From: Franzmannia qiaohouensis
Lineage (GTDB): Bacteria; Pseudomonadota; Gammaproteobacteria; Pseudomonadales; Halomonadaceae
NCBI RefSeq assembly: GCF_031451695.1
Contig: NZ_JARWAM010000008.1
Location: 185,591-249,590, forward strand
Reading direction: 5' to 3'
Length of the DNA stretch: 64,000 bases
The notes beneath the pieces were generated by a model. That model made no database searches and was not told the DNA's origin. It saw nothing but the letters and a program-made list of their open reading frames with translations. Every line of letters begins with the position of its first letter. The stretch's first letter is position 1. This document shows positions 36,170 through 45,797 of this stretch, piece by piece. The position numbers were made by a program, and so were the translations under genes.

Positions 36170-37435
36170 CTAGTCGCCCAGCTGCTGCCAGCGGCAGATG
36201 AACAGCGCGTAGGCCTTGAGGGTATGGCGGATCGACTCGATGTCGACCCGCTCATCGATGCCGTGGATGCGTTCCGCCACCGGCCCATAGCAGCTACCGG
36301 GTACGCCGCCCGCCACATGGAAGGCGCACAGGTCGGTGATACAGGTGGAGAGATAGCGCTCGGGCTCACCGCCACTCAGGGCCCGGTGGCACTCGCCGAG
36401 CAGTTCGATCCCCGGCGCCTCGAGGTCGACCAGGTGACCCGGCGAGCGAAAGCCGTGAAATTCGACGTGGGGGGCGTTGCCGGGCAGCGCCAGGTCGTGG
36501 TGCGCGCGGGCCACGCAGGCCTCGAAGCGCCGCATGATCTGCTCCGGCGCCACTCCCGGAGCAAAACCGATACGCCCCTCGATTTCCGCGTGGGCGGGCA
36601 CGCTGGAGGCCCAGTTACCGCCATCGAAGCGGCCGATGTTGAGATTGAACGGGTGCTCGAAGGCGTCGTAGGGTGGCTCGCGCTCGGCGTTGAGTTCATC
36701 CTCGAACGTCCTGAGCGCCGGGATCAGCCGCTGCATGGTCTCGATGGCATCGCTGCCGGCGGTGGCATCGAGTACGTGGGCCGGCACGCCGTCGACGCGA
36801 ATCCGGAAGCGCAGCACGCCGGTCTGACCGGTGTAGAGGCACGGCCCGAAGGGCTCCGGGATCAGCACGCAATCGCCGCCGTAGCCGGCAGTGACACAGG
36901 CCAGCGCACCGTTGCCGCTGCACTCCTCCTCGATCACAGTCTGCAGCGTCAACGGCGTCTCGATCGCCACCCCGGCGCGGCGCACCGCGGCGACCGCCAT
37001 GATCATCGCCGCCACCCCCGCCTTCATGTCGCCGGCGCCACGCCCATACAGCCAGCCATCCTGGCGCCACGGCTCCCAGGGCGGACGCGTCCAGGTATCG
37101 ATGGGCTCCGCCGGCACCACGTCGAGATGGCCATTGAACACCAGATGTCGCCCCGGGGCATCGCGGTTGAGTGCCGAGACCAGGCAGTAGCGCCCGGCGC
37201 CGGACCACGCCACCGGCGCATACTGGGGGTGCTGCAGTAGGCTCGGGGCATCCATCGCCACCCGCTCCACTGGCAGCTCGAGCCGCTCGAGTGCCGCTTC
37301 CATCGCCGTCAGCACGCCCTGCTCCTGGCCCAGCACGCTATATTCACGCACCAGGGTTTCGGTCAGAGCCAGGGTTTCCTCGAAGCAGGCATCGCACGCT
37401 GCCAATACCCGCTGCTCCTGATCGCTCAGCATCAC
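36170..37435 (-). CDS. M20-family peptidase/deacylase (ArgE/DapE-like)
   Basis: This 421-residue zinc hydrolase has the M20 ligand motifs GHLDVVP, GRGAGDMKAG and EEECSGNG, with the dimerisation (lid) domain in between (about 190-320). ArgE/DapE-type enzymes remove acetyl, succinyl or formyl groups from amino acids, or cleave dipeptides. The first base of its ATG lies four bases inside the GntR gene upstream, so they are translationally coupled. The divergent ABC transporter suggests that it processes an imported N-acyl amino acid or peptide. Confidence 0.85.
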   Translation of the reverse strand: MMLSDQEQRVLAACDACFEETLALTETLVREYSVLGQEQGVLTAMEAALERLELPVERVAMDAPSLLQHPQYAPVAWSGAGRYCLVSALNRDAPGRHLVFNGHLDVVPAEPIDTWTRPPWEPWRQDGWLYGRGAGDMKAGVAAMIMAVAAVRRAGVAIETPLTLQTVIEEECSGNGALACVTAGYGGDCVLIPEPFGPCLYTGQTGVLRFRIRVDGVPAHVLDATAGSDAIETMQRLIPALRTFEDELNAEREPPYDAFEHPFNLNIGRFDGGNWASSVPAHAEIEGRIGFAPGVAPEQIMRRFEACVARAHHDLALPGNAPHVEFHGFRSPGHLVDLEAPGIELLGECHRALSGGEPERYLSTCITDLCAFHVAGGVPGSCYGPVAERIHGIDERVDIESIRHTLKAYALFICRWQQLGD

Positions 37436-38160
37436 CCCTCCTCGCCTGTTGCATCAGACACGGCCACCGGGCGCCCGGCGTCGGGGCCGGCGCCAAGCCC
37501 TTGAATCACATAGTCGCGTGCCACCCCGATATGGTAGTCCACCTCCTCCCGGCAGCGCCTCGCTTCGCCGCTGGCCAGGGCCTCGATCAGCGGCCAGTGG
37601 TTGGCGGCGATGCGCTCGGGCTCGGCGTGGGTGCGCTCGATCAGCGCCATGCACAGCCGCAGCTCGTGGGACAGGTCATCGAAGGCCTTGAGCAGGCGGC
37701 GATTGCCGGCCATCTCGAATACCAGCCGATGAAAGCGCAGGTCGGCCTCGATCTTGCTGCCATCGTCGCTGCCCTTGGCCAGCGCACACATCGTCTCGAC
37801 CTGCCGCGACAGAGTGGCGTGGGCGGCCTCGTCGAAGCGTGACGCCAGCAGCTCGAAAGCGTGGCGTTCGTAGCACAGCCGCAGGTCGAAGACATCGGCC
37901 AGGTCGTCGCCGATGAGCTCGCGTACGTAGAAGCCCTTACGCGGTCGCGATATCAGCAGGCCGCGGCTCTCCAGCAGCCGCGCCGCCTCGCGCACCGGCG
38001 CGCGACTCACGCCCAGCTCGCGGGACAGCTGCACCTCCGACAGTCGCATCCCCGGCGCGTAGTGGCGCGCGATGATCGCCTCGGTGAGGTAATCGGCCAC
38101 CTGCTCGACGAGGTTGGTCTGCTGCAGCCGCGGCGCAACAGGCGGGGGGTTGGCATGCAT
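37432..38160 (-). CDS. GntR-family regulator, FCD (FadR) subfamily
   Basis: Starting at 38160 the product is 242 residues; the longer ATG at 38316 is unlikely. A winged HTH (LSEVQLSRELGVSRAPVREA, about residues 36-55) is followed by an all-helical FCD effector domain with conserved Asp and His metal ligands. Such regulators sense organic acids or amino-acid derivatives and usually repress. It is divergent from the ABC-transporter operon and upstream of the M20 gene, so it probably controls both. Confidence 0.88.
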   Translation of the reverse strand: MHANPPPVAPRLQQTNLVEQVADYLTEAIIARHYAPGMRLSEVQLSRELGVSRAPVREAARLLESRGLLISRPRKGFYVRELIGDDLADVFDLRLCYERHAFELLASRFDEAAHATLSRQVETMCALAKGSDDGSKIEADLRFHRLVFEMAGNRRLLKAFDDLSHELRLCMALIERTHAEPERIAANHWPLIEALASGEARRCREEVDYHIGVARDYVIQGLGAGPDAGRPVAVSDATGEEG

Positions 38161-38238
38161 TGAAATCGCTCTGCTCCAGAATTCTGAGACGCTAATGTGT
38201 TTACAGTATGGCCAATCAATACGCCATGTCGACCACCG

Positions 38239-38250
38239 ACTGTCGACAGT
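38239..38250. promoter_or_regulatory. Palindromic operator candidate for the FCD regulator
   Basis: A perfect 12-bp palindrome, ACTGTCGACAGT, lies in the divergent region between the GntR gene and the transporter operon, 86 bp before the transporter start. FCD regulators bind short palindromes of this size. Confidence 0.4.
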
Positions 38251-38336
38251 TTGGGTGGGCGTTGCTATGTTCAAAGACGATCCGATGATTTGCCATCGAC
38301 GCATCAAGTCCAACACAACAACAAGGGACGCAACCT

Positions 38337-39890
38337 ATGAAGACTCCTCTGGCCCTGGCCATTGCCGCAACAGCATTTGCTGCCTCCACCGTTCATGCCG
38401 ACGAGCCGCGGCACGGTGGCACCATCGACACCATCATCCAGCCCGAGCCGCCCGGCCTGGTATTGGGCATGATCCAGAACGCCCCGACCCGAACCGTGGC
38501 CGGCAATATCTACGAGGGGCTGCTGCGCTACACCACCGAGCTCGAGCCCATGCCGCAGCTGGCCACGGATTGGGAGGTCAGCGAGGATGGCCGCACCTGG
38601 ACCTTTCACCTGCGCGATGACGTAAGCTGGCATGACGGCGAACCCTTCACCGCCGAGGACGTGGTGTTTTCCGCCGATGTCTTCCACCGCGAGCTCAACC
38701 CCAGTGCCCGCGCCGTGCTGCAGCACATCGAGTCGATCGAGGCCGTCGACGACTACACCGTCGAGTTCACCCTCGACGAACCCTTCGGCCCTTTCCTGAT
38801 CTCATTCGAGGCCGGTACCTTTACCATGATCCCCAAGCATCTCTACGAGGGGACCGACTTCCGCGACAACGAGCACAACAACCACCCCATCGGTACCGGC
38901 CCCTTCAAGTTCGACAGCTGGGATCGCGGCACGGTGATTCAGCTGGTACGCAACGACGACTACTACGAGGATGACCTGCCCTACCTCGACGGCATCAACT
39001 GGCACATCATCCCCGACGGCGCCTCGCGTGCGGTGGCCTACGAGAACGGCACCGTCGACGTACTGCCCTACGGTACCGTCGAGAACTTCGATATTCCGCG
39101 CCTGGCCGAGCTCGACAACACCTGCATGACCGAAGCGGGCCACGAGTACTTCAGCCCCTTCGCCATGCTGTGGATGAACAACCGTGAAGGCCCCACCGCC
39201 GACAAGCGCTTCCGCCAGGCGGTGATGCACGCCATGGACCGCGAATTCGCCCGCGACGTGCTGTGGAACGGACTGGGCAACGTGCCGTTGGGCGCCTTCG
39301 GTTCCAACGCGCGCTTCCAGAACCCCGACCTCGAGCCCTACGACCACGATCCGGAGCGTGCCCGCGAGCTGCTCGACGAGATGGGCTATGACGGCGAAGA
39401 GGTGCGCCTGCTGCCGCTGCCCTACGGCGAGACCTGGACGCGCTGGGCCGAGGCCGTGCAGCAGAACCTGCGTGAAGTGGGCATCGAGGTGCGCACCGAA
39501 GCCACCGACGTCGGCGGCTGGAACCAGCGCCTGGGTGACTGGGACTACGACCTGGCCTTCACCTACCTCTTCCAGTATGGCGACCCGGCCCTGGGCATCT
39601 CGCGCACCTACCTCTCTACCAATATCGAGAAGGGCTCGCCGTGGAACAACGTCGAGGGCTACGAGAACCAGCGGGTCGACGAGCTGTTCAACGAGGCGGC
39701 CACCGCCTTCCCCGACGAAGAGCGCGAAGCGCTCTACCACGAGGTCCAGGAGATCCTCCAGGAGGATGTGCCGGTGGGCTGGTTGCTGGAGCTCGGCTTC
39801 CCGACCCTCTACCGCTGCGACGTCCAGGACCTGGTGACTTCAGGCGTAGGCGTCAACGACGGCTTCAAGGACACCTGGCTAGATCGCTGA
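38337..39890 (+). CDS. Peptide/opine-type ABC transporter substrate-binding protein (SBP family 5)
   Basis: This 517-residue periplasmic protein has a signal peptide (cleavage about residue 22, after VHA) and the family 5 pattern of DppA/OppA: PGLVLGMIQNAPTR near the N-terminus, LATDWEVSEDGRTWTFHLRDDVSWHDG spanning about 75-101, and HAMDREFARDVLW. It is strongly acidic, as usual for exported halophile proteins. The ligand is unknown; peptides, opines and N-acyl amino acids are typical. It is the first gene of a nine-gene operon. Confidence 0.9.
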   Translation: MKTPLALAIAATAFAASTVHADEPRHGGTIDTIIQPEPPGLVLGMIQNAPTRTVAGNIYEGLLRYTTELEPMPQLATDWEVSEDGRTWTFHLRDDVSWHDGEPFTAEDVVFSADVFHRELNPSARAVLQHIESIEAVDDYTVEFTLDEPFGPFLISFEAGTFTMIPKHLYEGTDFRDNEHNNHPIGTGPFKFDSWDRGTVIQLVRNDDYYEDDLPYLDGINWHIIPDGASRAVAYENGTVDVLPYGTVENFDIPRLAELDNTCMTEAGHEYFSPFAMLWMNNREGPTADKRFRQAVMHAMDREFARDVLWNGLGNVPLGAFGSNARFQNPDLEPYDHDPERARELLDEMGYDGEEVRLLPLPYGETWTRWAEAVQQNLREVGIEVRTEATDVGGWNQRLGDWDYDLAFTYLFQYGDPALGISRTYLSTNIEKGSPWNNVEGYENQRVDELFNEAATAFPDEEREALYHEVQEILQEDVPVGWLLELGFPTLYRCDVQDLVTSGVGVNDGFKDTWLDR

Positions 39891-39907
39891 TCGCCACCCA
39901 CCGGTTT

Positions 39908-39935
39908 GACCCGGGGCGGTGAAACGCCCCGGGTC
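39908..39935 (+). other. Intercistronic hairpin between SBP and permease genes
   Basis: An 11-bp perfect stem (GACCCGGGGCG and complement) closes a 6-nt loop 18 bases after the SBP stop codon, in a 76-bp gap. No T-run follows. Such hairpins let the binding protein be made in excess over the membrane subunits by protecting the upstream mRNA. Confidence 0.55.
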
Positions 39936-39966
39936 GAGGCGTCCTCTTCCAGCCCGAGGCCTTGGC

Positions 39967-40944
39967 ATGCTCTATGTCCGATTGATCACGATGCGGCTGC
40001 TCAAGGCCGTCGTCGTGTTGTTCATGATCATCATCTTCAACTTCGTGTTGATCCAGCTCGCCCCCGGCGACCCCGCGGCCATCCTGGCCGGCGAGGCCGG
40101 CGCCACCGACGAGGAGTTCCTGCGTCAGCTGCGCGAACGCTTCGGCCTCGACCAGCCGCTCTACGTGCAGCTGTGGCGCTACGTCTCCGGCGTCGCCATG
40201 CTCGACTTCGGTTTCTCCTACCGCCAGCAGATGCCGGTCCTCGACCTGATCCTGGCGCGCCTGCCGGCTACCCTGCTGCTCACCGGTACCGCCTTCGTGC
40301 TATCGCTCGCGCTGGGTATCGTCGCCGGTTCGCTGGCCGCCGCCCGAGTCAAGAAGCCTTCCGGCTCGCTGATCATGGCCCTGGCGCTGCTGTTCTACGC
40401 CACGCCGCTGTTTTGGGTGGCGCTGATGTCGGTGGTGCTGTTCTCGGTCTATCTCGACTGGCTGCCCGCCTACGGCATGTACACCGTGGGTGCCGGCCAC
40501 ACTGGCCTAGCGATGGTGCTCGATGTGGGCAAACACCTGATCCTGCCGGCCACCACCCTGGCGCTGTTCTTCATGGCGATCTACACCCGCATGACCCGTG
40601 CGTCGATGCTCGAGGCCAGCCAGCAGGACTTCGTCAAGACCGCCCGCGCCAAGGGGCTCAAGAACAGCGTCATCCAGCGACGCCATATCCTGCGCAACGC
40701 GCTGCTGCCGATCATCACCCTGGCCGGCCTGCAGGCAGGCCAGATGGTCGGCGGCGCCATCCTCACCGAGACGGTGTTCGCCTGGCCCGGCATCGGCCGA
40801 CTGATGTTCGAGGCGCTGCAGCAGCGCGACTACAACCTGCTGCTGGGCATCTTCTTCTTCTCGGCGGCCCTGGTGATCCTGTTCAACATCATCACCGACC
40901 TCGTCTACGGACTGGCCGACCCGCGCATCAAGGAGGGCTCATGA
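39967..40944 (+). CDS. ABC transporter permease (DppB-like)
   Basis: From the ATG at 39967 the product is 325 residues with six membrane helices. Its EAA loop is MLEASQQDFVKTARAKGLKN (about residues 217-236), which contacts the ATPases. It opens with the MLYVRLI..LLKAVVVLFMI helix typical of DppB. It pairs with the next gene, whose start overlaps its stop by four bases (ATGA). Confidence 0.93.
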   Translation: MLYVRLITMRLLKAVVVLFMIIIFNFVLIQLAPGDPAAILAGEAGATDEEFLRQLRERFGLDQPLYVQLWRYVSGVAMLDFGFSYRQQMPVLDLILARLPATLLLTGTAFVLSLALGIVAGSLAAARVKKPSGSLIMALALLFYATPLFWVALMSVVLFSVYLDWLPAYGMYTVGAGHTGLAMVLDVGKHLILPATTLALFFMAIYTRMTRASMLEASQQDFVKTARAKGLKNSVIQRRHILRNALLPIITLAGLQAGQMVGGAILTETVFAWPGIGRLMFEALQQRDYNLLLGIFFFSAALVILFNIITDLVYGLADPRIKEGS

Positions 40945-41777
40945 GCTTCTTCGCCCGCTTTGCCCAGAACCGCGGCGCCCTGATCGGGCTGATCATTCTC
41001 CTCACCATCATCGCCATGGCGATCCTTGCCCCGCTGCTGTTTCCCGAGTCGCCCTGGCGCATGGTGCAGCGCCCTTTTCTGCCGCCGATGGAGGTCGACG
41101 GCTTTCCGCTGGGCACCGATACCATGGGCCGCAACGTGGCCGCGGGGCTGATGCACGGCGCCTGGGTGTCGCTGCTGATCGGCCTGGTCTCGACCACGGT
41201 GGCACTGGCCATCGGCGTGCCGCTGGGCGCCATCGCCGGCTACTACGGCGGCCTGATCGACGACGCCCTGATGCGCTTTACCGAGTTCTTCCAGACCATT
41301 CCCAACTTCGCCCTGGCGATCGTGCTGGTGGCCATCATGCAGCCCAGCATCACCTCCATCGTGCTGGCCATTGCCATCGTCAGCTGGCCTCCGGTGGCGC
41401 GCCTGGTGCGCGCCGAGTTCCTGTCGCTGCGCAACCGCGAGTACGTCGAAGCGGCGCGCCTAGTGGGCCAGTCCAACACCACCATCATCCTGCGCCAGAT
41501 CCTGCCCAACACCCTGTCGCCGATCATCGTGCTGGCCTCGCTGATGGTCGCCACCGCCATCCTGCTGGAGTCGGCGCTCTCCTTCCTGGGGCTGGGCGAC
41601 CCCAACGTGATGTCGTGGGGCTATATGATCGGCGCCGCGCGCACCGTGATCCGCCAGGCCTGGTGGCTGAGCTTCTTCCCTGGGGTGGCGATCCTGCTCA
41701 CCGTACTGGCCCTCAACCTGGTGGGCGAAGGCCTCGATGACGCCTTGAACCCGAAACTCGCCCGCGAGCGCTCCTGA
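40941..41777 (+). CDS. ABC transporter permease (DppC-like)
   Basis: This 278-residue inner-membrane protein has the DppC layout: one N-terminal helix, the LGTDTMGRNV motif (about residues 53-62), then five helices including the EAA loop (LSLRNREYVEAARLVG). It forms the channel with the preceding permease. Start and stop overlap its neighbour in the four-base ATGA manner, so it is translationally coupled. Confidence 0.93.
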   Translation: MSFFARFAQNRGALIGLIILLTIIAMAILAPLLFPESPWRMVQRPFLPPMEVDGFPLGTDTMGRNVAAGLMHGAWVSLLIGLVSTTVALAIGVPLGAIAGYYGGLIDDALMRFTEFFQTIPNFALAIVLVAIMQPSITSIVLAIAIVSWPPVARLVRAEFLSLRNREYVEAARLVGQSNTTIILRQILPNTLSPIIVLASLMVATAILLESALSFLGLGDPNVMSWGYMIGAARTVIRQAWWLSFFPGVAILLTVLALNLVGEGLDDALNPKLARERS

Positions 41778-41788
41778 GGGGAAACGAC

Positions 41789-43414
41789 ATGACCGATAGC
41801 CAAACGACGCCCCTGCTCAGCCTGCGCCATGTCAGCATCGCGCTGCCCAAGGGCGCCGACCGCGCCCTAGCCGTCGAAGACGTTAGCTACGACGTGTTTC
41901 GCGGCGAGATCTTGTGCGTGGTGGGCGAATCCGGCTCCGGCAAGTCGATGGCCGCCAACGCGGTGATGGGCCTGCTGCCCAAGGGCGTCTACGCCAGCGG
42001 CGGCGAGGCGCTGTTCGACGGCCAGGACCTGCTCACGCTCACCGAGAAGCAGCACCGCACGCTGCGCGGTCTGCGCATCGGCATGATCTTCCAGGAGCCG
42101 ATGACCGCCCTCAATCCGCTGATGCGGGTCGGTGCCCAGATCGCCGAGGTGTTCGAGGCCCACGGCCAGTTCAGCGGGCGGGAGCGCCAGCAGAAGGCCC
42201 TGGCGCTGCTCACCGAGGTCGGCATCCCGGACCCCGACAAGGCGATTCGCGCCTACCCCTTCCAGCTCTCCGGCGGCCAGCGCCAGCGGGTGATGATCGC
42301 CATGGCGCTGGCCCTGGAGCCGGAACTGCTGATCGCCGATGAGCCGACCACGGCGCTCGACGTCACCACCCAGGCGCAGATCCTCGAACTGATCCGCGAC
42401 CTGCAGCGACGCCGCGGCATGGCAGTGATGTTCATCACCCACGACTTCGGGGTCGTCGCCGAAGTCGCCAACCGGGTCTGCGTGATGCGCTATGGCCAGA
42501 TCGTCGAACTCGGCGAAGCCGAGGCGGTGCTCAAGCACCCCTCCCACGACTACACCCGGGCGCTGATCGAAGCGATTCCCAGCGACGTGATCCCCGAAGC
42601 GCGCGGCGCCGAGACCGACACCCCGCTGCTCGAGGTGGTGGGACTCAACAAGGTGTTCCGCTCCAAGGGCGGGCTGTTCAAGCCGGCCCGGGAGGTCCAC
42701 GCCCTGCAAGACGTCTCTTTCTCGCTGGTCAAGGGCGAAACCATCGGCATCGTCGGCGAATCGGGCTCCGGCAAGTCGACCCTGGGGCGCTGCGTAGTGC
42801 GCCTGGAGCGACCGGACAGCGGCACCTTGAGTCTTTCTGGCACCGATTTCATGCACCTGCAGGGCGAGGCGCTGCGTCGCGAGCGCCACCGCGTGCAGAT
42901 GATCTTCCAGGACCCCTACGCCTCGCTCAACCCGCGCCACCGGGTCGGCTACGCCATCGCCCAGGGGCCCATGGCCAACGGCATGAGCAAGACGCAGGCC
43001 TTCGCCAAGGCCAAGGAGCTGCTGGCGCTGGTGGGGCTCGAGGGCACCGACGACCGCTACCCCCACGAGTTCTCCGGCGGCCAGCGTCAACGCATCGGCA
43101 TCGCCCGGGCCTTGGCCATGCAGCCCGAATTGATCGTCGCCGACGAGGCGGTCTCGGCGCTCGACGTCTCGATCCAGGCCCAGATCCTCGAGCTATTGGA
43201 GGAGCTCAAGCAGAAGCTCTCGCTGTCGCTGCTGTTCATCACCCACGACCTGCGGGTGGCGGCACAGATCTGCGACCACATCGTCGTCATGCAGCACGGC
43301 CGTATCGTCGAGCAGGGACCGGCCCGGGAGGTGTTCCTGGCGCCTCGCGAGGCCTACACTCGCGAACTGCTGGATGCCATCCCCGGCCGCGAGCACGAAC
43401 TGGCCGATGTCTGA
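41789..43414 (+). CDS. Dipeptide-type ABC transporter ATPase, two fused ATPase domains
   Basis: This 541-residue protein joins DppD-like and DppF-like domains in one chain. Both Walker A motifs (GESGSGKSM, about 45-53, and GESGSGKST, about 323-331), both LSGGQ signatures (LSGGQRQR and FSGGQRQR) and both Walker B segments (LLIADEPTTALD and LIVADEAVSALD) are intact. In the second the Walker B glutamate precedes AVSALD. It drives substrate uptake with the two permeases. The fusion is common in this transporter subfamily. Confidence 0.93.
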   Translation: MTDSQTTPLLSLRHVSIALPKGADRALAVEDVSYDVFRGEILCVVGESGSGKSMAANAVMGLLPKGVYASGGEALFDGQDLLTLTEKQHRTLRGLRIGMIFQEPMTALNPLMRVGAQIAEVFEAHGQFSGRERQQKALALLTEVGIPDPDKAIRAYPFQLSGGQRQRVMIAMALALEPELLIADEPTTALDVTTQAQILELIRDLQRRRGMAVMFITHDFGVVAEVANRVCVMRYGQIVELGEAEAVLKHPSHDYTRALIEAIPSDVIPEARGAETDTPLLEVVGLNKVFRSKGGLFKPAREVHALQDVSFSLVKGETIGIVGESGSGKSTLGRCVVRLERPDSGTLSLSGTDFMHLQGEALRRERHRVQMIFQDPYASLNPRHRVGYAIAQGPMANGMSKTQAFAKAKELLALVGLEGTDDRYPHEFSGGQRQRIGIARALAMQPELIVADEAVSALDVSIQAQILELLEELKQKLSLSLLFITHDLRVAAQICDHIVVMQHGRIVEQGPAREVFLAPREAYTRELLDAIPGREHELADV

Positions 43415-43433
43415 CAAGGAGACAACATCAGGA

Positions 43434-44828
43434 ATGGATGACTTGCTGAAAGAGATCGCCGCCATCGTCGGCGACGCCCATGTGCTGACCGGCGAGGCGG
43501 TCACCGCTCGCGCAGTGGACTGGATGACCGGCGCTCCCTGCCGGGCGGCGGCCATCGTGCGACCGGCCTGCACCGAGGACGTCGCCGCAGTGATGCGCGC
43601 CTGCTACGCGGCGCGCCAGCCGGTGGTCACCCACGGCGGCCTGACCGGGCTGGTACACGGCGCCGAGGCCGACGGCGACGAGCTGGTCATCTCGCTGGAG
43701 CGGATGGCCGCCATCGAGGCCCTCGACCCGGTGGGCGCGACGCTCACTGTGCAGGCCGGCGCACCGCTGCAGCGGGTGCAGGAGGCCGCCGAACAGGCCG
43801 GCCTGCAGTTCGCTCTCGACCTGGGCGCTCGTGGCAGCTGCACCATCGGCGGTAATATCGCCACCAATGCCGGCGGCATCCGCGTGATCCGCTACGGTAT
43901 GATGCGCCACCAGGTGCTGGGGCTGGAGGCGGTACTCGCCGACGGCAGCGTAGTCAGCTCGATGAACCACATGCTCAAGAACAACGCCGGCTACGACCTC
44001 AAGCAGCTGTTTATCGGCAGCGAGGGCACCCTGGGTATCGTCACGCGTGCGGTGCTGCGCCTGCAGCCGCCGACGCCAGCCGTTGAGACCGCGCTGGTCG
44101 CCTGCTCCACCTTCTCCGCGCTGACCGGCCTGCTCGGCCACCTTGGGCGCGCGCTGGGCGGCAGCCTCGCCGCCTTCGAGGCGATGTGGCAGAGCCACTA
44201 CCGGCTGCTGACGGTAGACAGCCAGCGCCACGTGCCGCCGCTGGAGCCGGATGCGCCGTTCTATGCCATCGTCGAGTCGCTGGGCAGCGACCCCGACAGC
44301 CACGCCGCGCAGTTCGCCCAGGCCCTGGAAGCGGCCCTCGACCAGGAACTGATCGGCGATGCGGTGCTGGCCCACTCCGACACTCAGCGCCAGGGGCTGT
44401 GGGCCATCCGCGAGGACATCGAGGGGCTGATCCATGGCCTCTCGCCGCTATTTACCTTCGATGTCAGCCTGCCGATCGCCGAGATGGAGGGCTATGTCAG
44501 CGACGTCGAGGCAGCGATCCACCGCGACTGGCCGGCCGGCCGCGTGGTCACCTTCGGCCACCTCGGCGACGGCAACCTGCACCTGTCGGTGGGCGTCGGC
44601 AGCCAGGACCCGGCCACCCGGCGCGCGGTGGAGCAGCACGTCTATGCGCCCCTGGCCGCGCTCGGCGGCTCGGTCTCCGCCGAGCACGGCATCGGCCTCG
44701 AGAAGCGCGACTACCTGCACCTTTCGCGGACCCCAGACGAGATTGCCCTGATGCGCACCCTCAAGCAGGCCCTGGACCCCCACGGGCTGCTCAACCGCCA
44801 CAAGGTGCTGACGGATACCCGCAGATGA
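43434..44828 (+). CDS. FAD-linked oxidase (GlcD/D-2-hydroxyacid dehydrogenase type)
   Basis: This 464-residue flavoprotein has the PCMH-type FAD domain (THGGLTGLVHGAE, CTIGGNIATNAGG) and the C-terminal oxidase domain with FGHLGDGNLHL and SAEHGIGLEKRDYL. Relatives oxidise D-lactate, glycolate or D-2-hydroxyglutarate, passing electrons to quinone or ETF. I place the start at 43434 with an AAGGAG upstream. The ATG at 43407, inside the ATPase gene's end, is an alternative adding nine residues. In context it probably oxidises a 2-hydroxy acid derived from the imported substrate. Confidence 0.87.
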   Translation: MDDLLKEIAAIVGDAHVLTGEAVTARAVDWMTGAPCRAAAIVRPACTEDVAAVMRACYAARQPVVTHGGLTGLVHGAEADGDELVISLERMAAIEALDPVGATLTVQAGAPLQRVQEAAEQAGLQFALDLGARGSCTIGGNIATNAGGIRVIRYGMMRHQVLGLEAVLADGSVVSSMNHMLKNNAGYDLKQLFIGSEGTLGIVTRAVLRLQPPTPAVETALVACSTFSALTGLLGHLGRALGGSLAAFEAMWQSHYRLLTVDSQRHVPPLEPDAPFYAIVESLGSDPDSHAAQFAQALEAALDQELIGDAVLAHSDTQRQGLWAIREDIEGLIHGLSPLFTFDVSLPIAEMEGYVSDVEAAIHRDWPAGRVVTFGHLGDGNLHLSVGVGSQDPATRRAVEQHVYAPLAALGGSVSAEHGIGLEKRDYLHLSRTPDEIALMRTLKQALDPHGLLNRHKVLTDTRR

Positions 44829-45748
44829 GCCTGGCCCTGGCCCGCGCCCGCTTGAAAGCGTCGCCACGTCTCGCCTCCGCCCTGTTGATCGCGGCCATTG
44901 GCCTGTTCTGGGGAGGCAACTGGCCGGCGGTGCGCTTTATCCTGATGGATCTCCCGCCCTTCAGCCTGCGCGCCATCGGGTTTGCCAGCGGCGCCATGGT
45001 GCTGCTGGCCTGGGCGCGCTGGCGACGCCTGCCGCTGAGAGTAGCGGCGGCCGAATGGCCGTGGCTTGCCGCCACGGGGCTGTTCACCATCCTCGGTTTC
45101 AACCTGGCCACGGCCTTCGGCCAGCTGCGGATGCCGACCTCCCAGGCGGCCATCATCGCCTTCAGCATGCCCTGCTGGGCGCTGCTGCTGGCCTGGTGGC
45201 TGCTTGGCCAGCGCGTCACACGCCGCCAAGGGTGGGGGCTGGCCTGCGGCCAGGCGGGCCTGCTCCTGCTGCTCGGCCCGGCGGCGCTGGCCGGGGGTCT
45301 GAACGGCCTGACGGGACCGCTGATCATGCTCGGAGCGGCGCTCTCCTGGGCACTCGGCACGGTACTGATCGCGAAGCGCGGCAGCTGGCAGAGTCACGTC
45401 GTGGTGATCACCGGCTGGCAATTCGCCCTCTGCGCGCTGCCGATGATCGTGCTGATGCTGGCGCTGGAGTCGCCGCCCCCACCGGCCAGCTGGCAACTCA
45501 GCACCTGGCTGGCCCTGGGCTATCATCTGCTGTTCTCTATCTGCCTGGCGCAGATACTGTGGTTCATAAACGTCAAGCGGCTGAGCGTGGCGCAATCCAC
45601 CATCAGCACCTTGATCATTCCCACGGTGGGCGTCTCCAGTGCCGTGCTGCTGCTGGGCGAGCCGCTGACGCCGAGGATTCTGGTGGCGTTGCTGTTGACG
45701 CTCTCCGCCGTCGCCATTGTCATGCTGCACCGCCGTGACGCAGCATGA
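44825..45748 (+). CDS. EamA/DMT-family membrane transporter
   Basis: This 307-residue protein has ten predicted membrane helices in two EamA repeats; the first contains FWGGNWPAVRFIL (about residues 28-40). DMT proteins of this size export amino acids and metabolites or import nucleotide sugars and other solutes. Its start overlaps the FAD-oxidase stop by four bases, so it belongs to the operon. It may export an overflow metabolite of the pathway. Substrate is unknown. Confidence 0.85.
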   Translation: MSLALARARLKASPRLASALLIAAIGLFWGGNWPAVRFILMDLPPFSLRAIGFASGAMVLLAWARWRRLPLRVAAAEWPWLAATGLFTILGFNLATAFGQLRMPTSQAAIIAFSMPCWALLLAWWLLGQRVTRRQGWGLACGQAGLLLLLGPAALAGGLNGLTGPLIMLGAALSWALGTVLIAKRGSWQSHVVVITGWQFALCALPMIVLMLALESPPPPASWQLSTWLALGYHLLFSICLAQILWFINVKRLSVAQSTISTLIIPTVGVSSAVLLLGEPLTPRILVALLLTLSAVAIVMLHRRDAA

Positions 45749-45797
45749 ACCACATTGCCGCCGTCCCGCGGGACACCATTTCTTCAGGGAGGCCCCG

